Shown piece after piece: positions 9,785 through 20,633 of a stretch of 64,000 bases of DNA; position 1 is the first letter of the stretch, and the number at the start of each line of letters is the position of its first letter. The stretch is from the NCBI GenBank assembly GCA_029891345.1, contig CM056994.1, forward strand, positions 142,994,457-143,058,456. The letters are read 5' to 3'. The translations under genes were made by a program, and so were the position numbers. The notes under the pieces were generated by a model. It made no database searches. It worked only from the letters and a program-made list of their open reading frames with translations, and was not told where the DNA came from. This stretch comes from Dryococelus australis (Eukaryota; Arthropoda; Insecta; Phasmatodea; Phasmatidae).

Positions 9785-10289
9785 ACTATAAAATTAGAGT
9801 AAAGCATAAATACTTTGGCTCAACTAAGAGTAAGTTTGAGTGTATGTAAGTAATATAATGCATTTTTGATAAGTGTGTCAAATAATGATAACGTCCTTGG
9901 AAGACTATTGTTTTCATTCATTTTATAATCAAATATACATTTTTTGCCTTCCTGTTGTATGCAATGTCTTGATGTACAAAAAACAAGTATAAGCTCTAAA
10001 AATATAAGAATATTAAATACACTATATACATGTTTGGTGTAGCTATTGATATGGATTTATATGGTAATTTTAATGGTATTTAGAAGAGATGTACGACTGT
10101 CGCCATTTAAATGATAATTAGAAAAGATGTACGAGAATTTTTGATGATATAATTTTTGGCAGTAAAGAGTAACCTGTGAATAAAAGAACGGAAACCTCTA
10201 TTAATTAATGGGAAATGGGATATGTTATCTACCTTCAGTAGCAATTGCTTTGACACCGTATTGGGTGTTAGAGATAGTGTCTCAGTTAA
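9785..10289. other. AT-rich interval, nothing recognised
   Basis: No domain-bearing frame. A small local duplication occurs at about 10077-10137 (tagaagagatgtacga and tagaaaagatgtacga, about 45 bp apart). Confidence 0.4.
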
Positions 10290-10480
10290 AATGAAGTATA
10301 GTCTCCATGATTATGTGATGATGTGATTATAATGTAATGATGATATGATAATGTGAAAATTATATGATGGTATGATAATGTGATGATGTTATGATGATGT
10401 GATGATATGATATAATTATAATGACAATGTGATGATGACATGATATGATGATTTGATGATGACATGATGATATGGTTTAT
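10290..10480 (+). repeat. Degenerate (GATGAT/GTGATGAT) microsatellite
   Basis: A run of irregular tgatgatgtgatgat, gatatgataatgtg and similar words. Read on the minus strand it gives a false His/Ile-rich frame. The sequence is purine/T-skewed, like the following 5 kb. Confidence 0.8.
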
Positions 10481-10489
10481 CTGATTAAT

Positions 10490-11335
10490 TAGCTTGAATA
10501 TTCCATAGGAATGCTTATATGGTTGTTTTGTTGTCATGGATGGTATGAAGGAAAGTGCTTGTTATAACCGATATGGTCTAATGGAATGGATGGTAGAATT
10601 TGATCGTTGTTATGTTTTGTTCTGGTATTTGAGGTATTACAAGTTATAATGTTTATATGGCAGAATATGGAGAAATGGATGTTTGGGATATTTATTTGAG
10701 CAGTGAGTATGATATGAACTCAAAAATGATAAGTTTAACATTTTTACGATGGTTGGTAGTTGTAATGAATGGGCCGAGGTTTAATATATCTTGTCAGTAT
10801 GGTGTGTTAGTTTTGCTGGTAATGTGTATTTGCAAATGGATGGTATGGTGTGATAGTATGGCTGGTCAGAATTTTGAATATTTTGTTAGGTAATTGGTAT
10901 GTTCTAACACTGTGTTATAATATGTTTGTTATTAGGTGATGTTATTGCCTGTCTAAATGGGTGGAGTGTTATTATACGTTCTGCGAGTATTGATGGTTAG
11001 AATTTTTATTTTCTGCTGGAGCATATGAATTACTGGTTTGGTTATATGGTTTATTCAAATAATATTTCGTTAAGGTTGGATAGTTGACAATGGTAAACTG
11101 TATGGGTGTTGGTGTTATTTGAATATGTGTGTGTTTTGCTATTACATGATGAAATATTTTAACAAAGGAATGCGCTGAATCATATAATATAAATGCTTAT
11201 ATGATTGTTTTGTTGTCCTGGATGATATGAACATAAATTTTCTGGTATAACCGATATTATGTAATGGAAGGGAGTGTTGGTAGTGTTCAGGTATTTTAGG
11301 ATATTAGAATTTAGAATATTTTGTCTGGAAGAATA
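10490..11335 (+). repeat. Two-copy tandem duplication, about 680 bp spacing
   Basis: The segment at about 10510-10600 (gcttatatggttgttttgtt, tgtcatggatggtatgaa, ataaccgatatggtctaatg) recurs at about 11190-11285 (gcttatatgattgttttgtt, tgtcctggatgatatgaa, ataaccgatattatgtaatg). The copies differ at about one base in six. They are the clearest periodicity inside the G+T-rich tract. Confidence 0.6.
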
Positions 11336-12235
11336 TGTACAAAGGGATTTTGGTTTGTTTTTTAGGAGTGACTATTATATGACATAAAAATATTACGAGA
11401 AATTTTTAACAATATTAGATGGGCATATGGAGGTTTGGGCTAAATAATTGTTTGATTTGCCATTAAGTTATGATTGAGCATTGGGGAAAAGCTAGTCGAC
11501 GTATTTAATTAATAATAATAGTGTGATATGGGTGAGATCTCATTTTCTCTAAATGAAGCATGGGCATATCGAAATGTGTAAAAAAGAAATTATGATATCA
11601 GTATCAAAATTAATGAATCCATTAAACATGAATTTTAAAATGAAGTTTATAAGCGAGTGGTTTGTAGGAGTTGAGATGGCTCGATAATAACTATTTATTT
11701 TTAAGGAATGCTCTCTAGTAAATAGAATATCCCGGTATGATGGTAAAATGTTTGCGAGGAGAGTTTAAAATGTGTTTATACGGGAGAGATGAAATGTAAT
11801 AATGACAGCGAATATTCTTTAGTAAATTAAATACCTAGGATGTGTATAGGTAGGGGTGGTAGAATGTTTGACCCTACGTCCTTCCGAATATGTGTTTAAA
11901 TATAATTGGCCTTTGCATGATATACGACTATGGCATATATGTGGTTTATTTACTACACATATGATGTATATAGAGGTACTTATTAATTGAATAGTTTTGC
12001 ATAAAAATTCTTTAAAAAGTAATATATTACAGCCAATATGAGCTTCTTATTTATCCATGGCTGGATATTAGATATGATATATTCTTCCTTCGTATGTTAC
12101 TAAGTTCATGAAGATATAAATAATTTGTGCGTTTCGGTAAACCAGACTGGTAGCAAGCAATGATGGTTAAGGTATTTACTTCATTCTGTTTGTGTGTGTG
12201 GAGATTATTAAAATAATGGATATTTATTTTTTACC

Positions 12236-12769
12236 CTAGAAATGTTGGTTCGCGTGAGTCTTTGCCAAAACGATCACTGGCACTCGTTCGCCTGTTAAGA
12301 TTATTGTGTAGGGTTGATAAGATGGACAAGATCTATGTACGTGTGTTTCATGTAATGCTATAATTTGGTAGATATATTCTGTAGGAAACGGTAAATTTTC
12401 TATTCGCAAGGGTTGTATGGATACACTCGCAGGCTGCCATATGAGGTGAATGTGATCTGGTCGAGTGGCGGGGAACAAATGTCTTGTCGTCGACATGCAC
12501 CTCACATAACTGCAATGTTGCAACTAGTCTCAGCCTCCCCTACCCTTTACCTTCATCTTACTTGCAAGTTGGCCAGTCGTATACATGTCTACCTCGAGAG
12601 ATCTAAACTCACGACTCACGAGAAATTTGTGAGAGATATGAGTGGGATCTCTTTTGTGTTGACGTGAATACATCTTTAAGTTTGCAACCACAGTGGGAGG
12701 CAATCCAGAAAATCCAATGATAACATCATCAGGAGATAGATTTTGGCATTGCAGCTCCGAATATATCAT
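12236..12769 (-). other. Unidentified coding-like stretch
   Basis: Two adjacent minus-strand frames (12769-12530, 79 codons; 12523-12236, 95 codons) have less skewed composition than their surroundings. The first contains SGLPPTVVANLKMYSRQHKR. I do not recognise a domain. It could be a fragment of a host or viral exon, or chance. The local base composition is more balanced than the G+T-rich flanks, the only positive sign. Confidence 0.15.
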
Positions 12770-12863
12770 CTACAATCCAAAATTCACTTACACCACTCGA
12801 TTGCCAAATGATCAAAGAATATGTTATATTTAGTGAGGACTGCGAATCATCACGCTCGGCAAG

Positions 12864-12889
12864 GGGGGGGGGGGAGGGGGGGTGGCGCA
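12864..12889 (+). repeat. Poly-G tract
   Basis: Two G runs of about 11 and 8 bases, separated by one A and followed by TGG. It is a potential G-quadruplex or an assembly-sensitive homopolymer. Confidence 0.8.
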
Positions 12890-14631
12890 ATTTTGAGTTA
12901 GTCTCTCCAGGATTCATAAATTCCCTGCATTATAACTTTTGTCTAGGAGAAGTTACGACGGTCGTTTAAGTTTCAGTCCTTCAATTATCGTCAAGATCAA
13001 TAGATTTTTTGTATAAAAAAATATTTCTGTGGCATTGTTATGGTGAAATCGTAACCGTTTATTGTAGAAAATTAAGAAATCTCAAAACCCTTTCTGCCTA
13101 TAATCATTTACAAAGCCAAGTCAAAATACAGAAATCATATACGATTGGAAAGACCGTCTCAAAAGCAATCCAATGATACCCATAAAACGTCATAAAATCG
13201 AGTGAAGTGGTGCCGGGAAGTTAATATAAACATCAAGGCGTCTGAGCATGTCAACGTAGACGTATTCACGCTAAACAAACAGCCATGTCTCCAACATAGC
13301 CAAATCCATTTTTTTTTAGCTATTCTATATGATGACCTGAGGATATTCATTGGTTGACTGGTTTGATGGTGTGTCCTTGTATGGCCTATCAGTAGCGATG
13401 TCTGAAATGTGTGATTGGGAAATTGTAGTAGTTTGGGTTGTTGGTAAGAGGGAGTTTTTTATGGCATAGCTTTGTCTCTGAGTGTGAAATGCATGTATGA
13501 CTGTTACACAGGAGGACAGGGGGTATGTTGAATGGTGTGATGGTTAGTATAGACGGTGAATATTATAATGGTCAATCTGTTAATATGATTTGTATGTAGT
13601 CTCATCATTGGTAGAGGTATTTTAGAATGTTTGTATTCTATGAGCTCTCTGCGTGGTTGTTATAGGTAGCTTGATTTTGGTAATACATTTTGTTAGTGTG
13701 TCTGAATGTATGCTTTTTTGTTTGCTTGTAGAGTCTCTTGGAATTGCTGAAATGGATGAAGTAACATGATGGCATTATCTGCCTGTGTGGACTGCCTGTA
13801 CCAGTTGGCTTTATTTTTAAGGATGGTATATCTTGATGGTACAACCTATCGGTATAGCTTGGCTGTACAGTAAATTTCTCGTATGGTTGGTATAGCCATA
13901 ATGTAGATTAGTATGGCCGTATCACATGTTCTGTTGTTTTGGCAGTATGGCAAAAGTATACATTCAATGGTGTTGGGAGAATGGTTGTTGGTGTGATTAG
14001 TTTGTAAGAGCAGAGTAGTTTTATGGGAAGTTTAGCTAGTATGAGAGGGGTAGAATGTTTAGGTGATATGGTTGGTTATGATTGGATGGTATGATAATAT
14101 ATCTGGGAATTAAGACTGTATGGATGTCATATGCTGTTAAATTATTAGTATTGATCTTATGGTAGCATAGTTGGAGCTTTTGAATGGAATATTTTGATGT
14201 CATAGTATGTTGATATACTGAGTTCTATGACTTTCGATGATGCATGGCTGAAGCAAGCTAATATTATGGTGAGAGTTATTACATCTCTTTTTGTACTCTG
14301 TATCAATGGGCCATCGATATGGTTGTTAAGTATGCTAGAAGTATATTATCTTATGTGGTTTATTTGGTGGGGTTAATGGATTGTGTGGGTGGCATGAAAT
14401 GAGTAGTTGTTATGTTGCATATACAATAAGATCCACGTGGCCTGACTGTGGTATACTGGGTTATGATTGGTATAGTACCCAGTACTCCTGGTCAGCAGGG
14501 TTATTCATATTTTGTTTTGTATATCTGAGGTGTTGCGTTCACCATTTTATTGGTATGGATGGTAAGTTATCCAGGATCTGATCGCTTTGATTGATGGATC
14601 GGTGGAGCTATAGAGCTATGGTGATATTGAG

Positions 14632-14935
14632 CAATGAAGTTATTTTGAGTAATTTTGTATCATTTAAAATGACTTAGAGTCATTTTGGAGACGAACTAGC
14701 CATTCAGAGTCGTTTAGAGTCATTTGGTAGTCTTTTTGGTGTGGTTTAGTCATTTAGAGTAATTTTGGAATAATTTAGTGTGATTTTCGATTATTTGAAG
14801 CCATATTTAAGAGTAATTTTGGAGTGATGTATAGTCATGTTAGAGCTATTTTGGAGTCATTTGAATAATTTTTGAGTCATTTTCGTGTCATTTATAGTCA
14901 TTTAGAAATCATTATGTGTCATTTATGGATGTTTG
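14632..14935 (+). repeat. Degenerate GAGTCATTT minisatellite
   Basis: About thirty diverged units of 10-11 bases, or double units of about 21, of the type gagtcatttagagtcatttt, including tagagtaattttggaataat and gagtcattttcgtgtcattt. Repeat arrangement is obvious, but unit order is blurred by substitutions. Confidence 0.75.
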
Positions 14936-15711
14936 TGTGTGTTAGTGAGTCCTGTAATTCTAAGGCATGTTTGAGTTAAAAGTGTTCTGTATAGGTGGTT
15001 ATTATATTATGACTGGTGTCAGCTGTTATGGTGGATGGTGTGAGAAGAGGTAGACTGTGTCGCTTGTACGGGCTGTATGTTTGCTTTGTATGGTTTGTCT
15101 GGATGATTGGTTGAGGTTTGCTATACTAAGAGTGGGTGGTATGGTTGGTAGGTGTAAGCAGTTTTGGTTGGTAGAACAAGTAGAGTGGATGTTAGTTTAT
15201 GGGCTGGCAAAAGCTCTATAATTACTAGAGTTATGATGGATATTGTGCTTGGTGTATTTGGTGGTGCAGTTTAATTTAATATTTTTCTAAATAGGAGATG
15301 GGGTGTTGGGTGGTCTGGTATGTCTTGGGTTATATAATTGATGGTATGGTGGTGTAGTGACTAGTATATTTTTCACAGGTGTCGACCAGTTGAACAGAAA
15401 GTATGAGCGGTGAGTAAATTTTTGGTGAGGTCTGTGTGAGTAACAAAGCTCCTACAGTACACGTTAATAAAATACTTAAAATCTACATAAGTTATATGTG
15501 AATAATATATTTAAAAATTCAGAAAAATAATTTTGGGAATGTAAAAAAATATGATTAGTAAATTAAAAAATATATACATACTTAAAATGTTAAACTTTAA
15601 AAAGGAAAACTTTCTGCTGGCCTATGTAAATCTGGTGTTGGTCGGTAGAGCAAATGGCATGCACGAGTTACAGTGCGTGGACCATTGAATTTTTAGGAGC
15701 CTGCTTGCGAG

Positions 15712-15766
15712 TATATAAGCAGCCAGGTTCATTTAATGGAGCTGTTTGACAGTGGCAGTCGTGAAA
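15712..15766 (+). promoter_or_regulatory. TATA promoter, copy 2
   Basis: TATATAAG is at 15712-15719 and agtggcagtcgtgaaa at 15751-15766, at the same spacing (within two bases) as in copy 1. It now sits in front of only a short gene remnant. Confidence 0.45.
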
Positions 15767-15870
15767 CTTTGCCAAGGAGAATATACGGCCAAGGGTTCTG
15801 GTAGGATGCTTGCTAGATTATTCTGTCTGAGCTCTTTATAAGCAGATTATATTCACTCCATGAAAGGTGA
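15767..15870 (+). pseudogene. 3' remnant of the zinc-finger gene (copy 2)
   Basis: Sequence such as gccaagggttctgg and gatgcttgctagatta aligns with the last about 75 bases of the copy 1 gene (gttaagggtcctgattgg, cacttgctagaatag) and its 3' UTR. No usable frame remains. The junction with the promoter falls at a GAAA microhomology, suggesting a simple deletion. Confidence 0.45.
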
Positions 15871-15946
15871 TATAGCTGGTGTAAAGACACAGTGAGAATG
15901 GTTTGGAAAAATTGAAGCTTTTTTCATTTATGTTTTTGGTCTGAAG

Positions 15947-15950
<4 letters not shown>

Positions 15951-16011
<61 letters not shown>
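15951..16011. repeat. (TA)n microsatellite
   Basis: About thirty TA units, at the position where copy 1 has a short tatatatta. Confidence 0.95.
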
Positions 16012-16013
<2 letters not shown>

Positions 16014-16027
16014 TACCATTATTACCA

Positions 16028-16094
16028 TAATTAAAGACCATTTTATTTATATTAATATATATATATATAATATAAATAAAATGGTCTTTAATTA
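16028..16094. repeat. Perfect 27-bp inverted repeat (fold-back)
   Basis: Arms at 16028-16054 and 16068-16094 are exact reverse complements (taattaaagaccattttatt... and its mirror), around a 13-base AT loop. The right arm is the poly(A)-region sequence shared with copy 1 (aataaa, then gtctttaatt). The left arm is an extra inverted copy of it, as from template switching at the TA tract. Confidence 0.9.
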
Positions 16095-16917
16095 CTTGCT
16101 AGTGCTGTAACTTGCCTACTTCCCTTGAAATATAAAGAATATGATGATGCTTAGCTTATTCACATATACATACACTGAATAAAATCCGAGTAGGATAGTT
16201 ATGCCTACGAAAAATAGTCGAGGTAGTCTAAAATTAATATCTTCTATAATTTAATCTTGAAGAAATAAGACCCGAAATGAAGGTGACAGAAATTTCTTGC
16301 TGTAATCCATTGCATACAATTTCAGTACAACAAAAAAAAATATTTACAAATTTTTAAATCTATTAATAAATGCATTTTCAAAAACCTATATAATAGGGTA
16401 ACCAGTATGTTATAAACAAATCTCGTTAAAAAGTAAAATATTATTTTAAACTAATTACTATTATGTTTACAAAGGTCTTAATCAAATGACAATTCCTGGT
16501 GTTAAAAATTCTGCTTGCAAACTAAAAATTTCGCGAGGGTGCCTCTTAAGAGTTCGCAAATTATATTCGCATATGCATGTACTTATGCACATGCTTATGA
16601 GATCGACTTGCTGTGTTACAAAATTATTTAAAAGAATTAAAAAAAAGTAACTTAATGTCTGCATAGGCACATTTGATTCAGACTCCGACTGAAAATAACA
16701 AATTGAGATTCATACAGTACATCGCTTGCCTTTAAATCAACCAGAAAATGCTCTAAAATGTAGTATTGTTAACCCATGTATGCATTGATTGAAAAAATAT
16801 AACAAAACAATAAACAAATTTTTCTCTAACTGTATGAGGGAATTCGCCAATTACGATTTGAAGATAATATACTACTACTAAGCACTGATACTTTTTGGCG
16901 TGGGTTTTGGTGACTGA

Positions 16918-17088
16918 GCCCTGCCCTCGTAGCTCAGGGGTAGGATGGCCGACTTGTAGTCGGAGGGTCGCGGGTTCGCGCCCCGGTGCCTCCGACGCGA
17001 CAGATGCTTAGCTCGATTGCCGCACTGGGAATTCGTCAACAAGTCGGTCTCACTAGAGCTTCGTCAATGTCAAATGAATGTAAAATAA
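16918..17088 (+). repeat. tRNA-derived SINE, nested in another repeat
   Basis: The head has a good A box (TAGCTCAGGGGTAGG), an anticodon-like hairpin (CCGAC...GTCGG) and a B box (GGTTCGCGCCCC). The 5' and 3' acceptor halves do not pair, so it is a SINE head and not a gene. Similarity around the anticodon and T arm is closest to tRNA-Tyr or tRNA-Thr by eye. A G+C-richer body of about 100 bp follows (ccgacgcgacagatgc, ctcgattgccgcactggg) and ends in aatgtaaaataaa. It interrupts the tRNA-like head of composite repeat B, whose B-box part resumes at about 17090. Confidence 0.65.
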
Positions 17089-17817
17089 AGGGGCAAGCAT
17101 CTCCCTCTTGTAACCCAAAAGGTCCCAGGTTCTAATACTGTCTGGGAATGAGGTTTTTTCTTTTTTTAAATATTACCAGCTCTCATGAAAAAGTGTGACA
17201 TTCGCATAGTTTACGTTATTTAAACCGATTTTTACATAAAATCTTCGTGTAAAATACATTTTACTGTATTTTAAAAGGTATTTATTCAACGTTTTTCAAA
17301 AGATAAATAAAACAAATTTAATAATTCTACTAATTTGCATATGTATCGTTTCATAGATGTCTGATTGACAAGGCCGGCCAGCGGAGTGCCTCATGGTTAT
17401 TGGCCTTTTTTCCTTTCCCCACATGGTGCTTACCTATGTCACTGCACATGCATGTCACAGCTATCACGCCTGCCTTGGCAGACTTGTTGGCATGTGCACG
17501 GTTAACAGGCTAGTCCACTTTATTTTCTTACAACACAAAAAAAAACAATTGATTAAAGTGAGATGTTTAAAACACATTGGTTTTTAATAAATAAAGTTTT
17601 GAAATTCGATTAGTTTTTACAAAGTCCTGCCTAGAACAAACTTTACAATAACTTTTTATATTCCTTCTCCTGCACGGCGAAAGTACATTTTGAAATAACT
17701 AAATAAATATACACATTGATGATTCGCGCACTCTAGCAGGCGATTAAGGAACTATGTATATGGCGAAGTACAGCAAATGCCGCTAATCGAACAAGTGTAA
17801 GTAATTGATCGAACGAA

Positions 17818-18310
17818 CGTGAGAGGTAAGAGAGAAAGGAAAGAGAGAATACAACTAATCGAACAAGTGTGAGTAATTTATAGAACTAATGTGAGAGACA
17901 AGAAGGACATATAATGAGTGTGTGAGAGAGAAACGAAAGAACCAAACATGGGAAGACGCCAAGAAAACATATGGAATGAGAAAGAAAAAGAGAGAAAGAG
18001 TTTAAATGAGAGCGTAAAAGAGAAATGAAAGAGATAAAGTGAATGAGAGAGACAAGAGAGAAAGAGAGAAAACCAATCAACAACAAAATGGGATGACTCC
18101 GAGAAAACCTATGAAATCATAGTGAGACGAAAGTGAAAGAGATGGAATGAGAGAGAGAAAAATGAAAACGATAAAGTGATAGAATGAAAGAGACACGGAA
18201 TGAGAGAATGATATAGAATGAGAGAGAGAGACAAGACAGAAAGAGAGACAATACGGAATGAGAGAACATGAAAAAGCGAGACAGAATGATGGAATGACAT
18301 CACGACCATC
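17818..18310 (+). repeat. GA-rich simple-sequence block
   Basis: Irregular gagagaaagag, gaatgagagaga and similar words form a nearly pure purine strand. It is part of composite repeat B. Minus-strand Ser/Phe/Leu frames over it are compositional. Confidence 0.85.
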
Positions 18311-18332
18311 TGCGCCATGATAACGCGAGTCT

Positions 18333-18334
<2 letters not shown>

Positions 18335-18374
<40 letters not shown>
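18335..18374. repeat. (AT)n microsatellite
   Basis: About twenty AT units between the GA-rich block and the GGGAAAAAT block of composite repeat B. Confidence 0.95.
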
Positions 18375-18377
<3 letters not shown>

Positions 18378-18770
18378 TTATTACTTACGCCTTTAAATTA
18401 TTAATTACAAAAATGTATTTAATTTTATCAAATAATTGTTAAATTTATTTTATTTTATCGAATTTACTGAATTTTTTTGTTCTAGAAGCAGTAAATGGCC
18501 CGCAAATGAAGTTCAAGTGTGATTCGGTGCTTCTAAGGGAAAATCGGGATATTTTTTAGGGAAAAATGTGAAATATTTATGGTGAAAGGAACTTTTAAGG
18601 CATTTTTTGGGCTAAAACACACCATTTTGAGTGAAAATGGGCGATTCTGGGAGAAAAATGGGAAAAATTCAGTTCACGATCTTTTAAGAGCGCGTCAACG
18701 AGCTACTCCCTGCTACTTATCGGCCCCAGAGAGTACGCTTATTTCCTGCCAGCAAGTGAGGTATTGACCT

Positions 18771-19269
18771 GTACCAAATCGTGACTAGGTCCATGCCTAC
18801 AGAGTATGAAAAGTGACAAGCTTATTACTTCCATTTTCAAAATATCGAGTATTTGTAATGGTTATTTTGTATATATATATTTTCTTAAAAAGCTGGAAAT
18901 TTTTTTCGGCAATGGATTAAAAAGGAACTGAAACACATCGGTATGGATCACAGTTATGGCCTGATAGGAATGGCCAATATATATTATGTATCATCTGATC
19001 AGCATTAGCAGTTGTTTTCGTCGTTAGACTGGACGGCTGGAAAGTCTGCGTGGCATGGGTATTTAATTTAGTTTGGGGGTTTTGTTGACAGACATGGAAG
19101 GTTAGTATTTTGCGCAGGTATTACTGTCATGTATGGTTAGAGGGTTGCGTATTAAACAGCCAATAAAAATTGCGGAGGATTGGTCACTTGCTGATCGTCG
19201 TACCAAGGAATTGCTGTGCTCTGTCATCGTTATGAGAATCGAACCCTTGGCTAATAAACATCTATGTTT
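18771..19269. other. No recognised gene
   Basis: Mixed-composition DNA with no domain-bearing frame and no clear repeat. Confidence 0.35.
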
Positions 19270-20290
19270 TTTTTTATTACGTATGTAATATTTTCCTTGA
19301 TTTTTTAAAATCATTTTTCCAAATTTATTGATGGTGTCATTGTCAATGTCAACAACAACCACCAAATGGTGGTCGGAGCCATTTTTCGTCCTCTTTTAAA
19401 ATTGTTTTTCTTTTTATTGTTTTTTCACTATTGGTTGGTGGTCAGTTTGGGGGGGGGGGGTCATGTTTATGGTGTTGTGGTCGTGCAGGTAGTAGGGTGG
19501 TGAAATGTAAAATGTTCTTTGAATTTTAAAATGTTTCGATTTTTACGATTTTATTCGATGTTTTATCGATTTTCTCGTTATTTGTCTTAGATGTCATATG
19601 GGCTAAATTTCAAGGTCACTGTTATTCAACACAGTGGTCGGATTCATCAGTGCAAATCCTCCACGATTTTTGTAAATATTTTTCGATTTTTGCATTTTTA
19701 TGTTAAGAAGGGGGGGGGGTGAGGGTTAGGAGGAGTAGTTTAAGGTGGGCGGTGTAAGTGTGAATTTTACATTATATGTTCCTCGAATTTTATGATTTAT
19801 TATTTAATTTTTTTTTAATTGTTTTATTATTGCGATAGCTTTTGGGGTGAAGAGTGTGTGAGGCGAGCATGGCAAGGGGTGGGATGAGATGGAAATGTCG
19901 AGATAACGTGATTTTTTGGAAGTAGTAAAATCTTCTGCTGTATTTAATGCTGGGGAAACATACAGAAAATTTAACATTTTTATAAAATTTTTAAACAATT
20001 TTTTATCACTTTTTTATTTTTCTATGATTATTTATTTTTGTTAAAAGCTTTTAAAGTTTTTTTTAAATATTTTTATGGAGAATTTTGCGATTGTTTGATT
20101 TTAAGGTTACTCAAGTTTTGTGGCATGGGGTCAAGGTCGTGGATGTCACATCAATACCAAGGTAACTTGGGTTCAATATGGCGGCCTGTTGATTTCACAA
20201 CAGTCCGATGTTATTGCTCTTTCAACCCCTTATGCCCAAACATGCCAAATCGTTCCACTAACGGCCTATTATTTTATTTGGTGTTATAGT
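19270..20290 (+). repeat. Dispersed repeat with AAGGTCA core (several tandem-like copies)
   Basis: At least three successive copies of the pattern occur: T-rich 'cgatttttacgatttt' words, then a GTCA core (gtcattgtcaatgtcaac at 19337, caaggtcactgttattc at 19609, gtcaaggtcgtggatgtc at 20127), then ccaccaaatggtggtcgg or tatggcggcc. G runs (19450-19461, 19711-19719) separate them. Related to 2200-2480 and, inverted, 59330-59720. No coding role seen. Confidence 0.5.
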
Positions 20291-20633
20291 AACTATTAAT
20301 TAGTGCACCTTCCAAGGTACATGCGAATTTTAAAGAAATATATATATAAATTCTTTTGGGATTATACATTATTGCCATAGTACATATTACAGCATTATGT
20401 TTGAAAACGTCAATTGCAACCAAGCAAAAATTTTCAAAATACTATTCACTGCATGCATTACACTATAATTCGCGTGTACAAACCAAAACATAAATGAAAT
20501 ATGTTTCCATTCATGTGTTGATAACTAGGCGAAGGTTTTTTTTTTTTTTAGGTGATACAGTAGTATGCTCTACATTGCTTTTAGTTGCGGGTCGGGAACC
20601 TGACCACGCAAATTGATTTATATGTTTATATAC

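Larger units (their letters stand above)
10540..14600 (+). repeat. Strand-asymmetric G+T-rich low-copy repeat tract (TGGTATGG words)
   Basis: Over several kilobases the plus strand is strongly depleted in C and studded with variants of tggtatggttgg, atggatggtatg and ggtatggtgtgatag, with no regular period beyond local duplications. Open frames here (for example 10657-10893 and 14381-14581) are products of this composition and lack recognised domains. The complementary C+A-rich version appears at 49.6-50.0 kb. It may be a decayed satellite, or a tract with long-term mutational strand bias. Confidence 0.45.
15000..16917 (+). mobile_element. Duplicated promoter + zinc-finger unit, copy 2 (internally deleted)
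   Basis: Co-linear with 5.83-8.5 kb. It contains an AT-rich insertion of about 200 bp at 15425-15620 not seen in copy 1. It keeps the TATA box and the agtggcagtcgtgaaa block, then joins directly at ctttgcc to the sequence matching 7233 of copy 1, so about 745 bp covering both zinc fingers is missing. Downstream, the match resumes through gagtaggatagttatg (about 16189). Confidence 0.6.
17089..18770 (+). repeat. Composite tRNA-headed long repeat, copy B
   Basis: Blocks in order are a B-box-like cccaggttctaatac, a T-run, cagctctcatgaaaaagtgt, an AT-rich part, a GC-richer segment at 17360-17520, cgcactctagcaggcgatta (about 17730), a GA-rich block (17818-18310), gaatgacatcacgaccatc, a TA microsatellite, and then degenerate GGGAAAAAT words (18535-18680). 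The whole order matches the reverse complement of 4290-5665, and parts match the reverse complement of 48.3-49.1 kb. No coding potential. Confidence 0.6.

Noticed and set aside
8161-16011. Long AT tracts as replication origins
   Set aside because: Pure AT dinucleotide repeats are common microsatellites. Nothing else in the sequence supports origin activity.
16918-16992. Functional tRNA gene
   Set aside because: A and B boxes are good, but the acceptor halves do not pair and a non-tRNA body follows. It is a SINE head.
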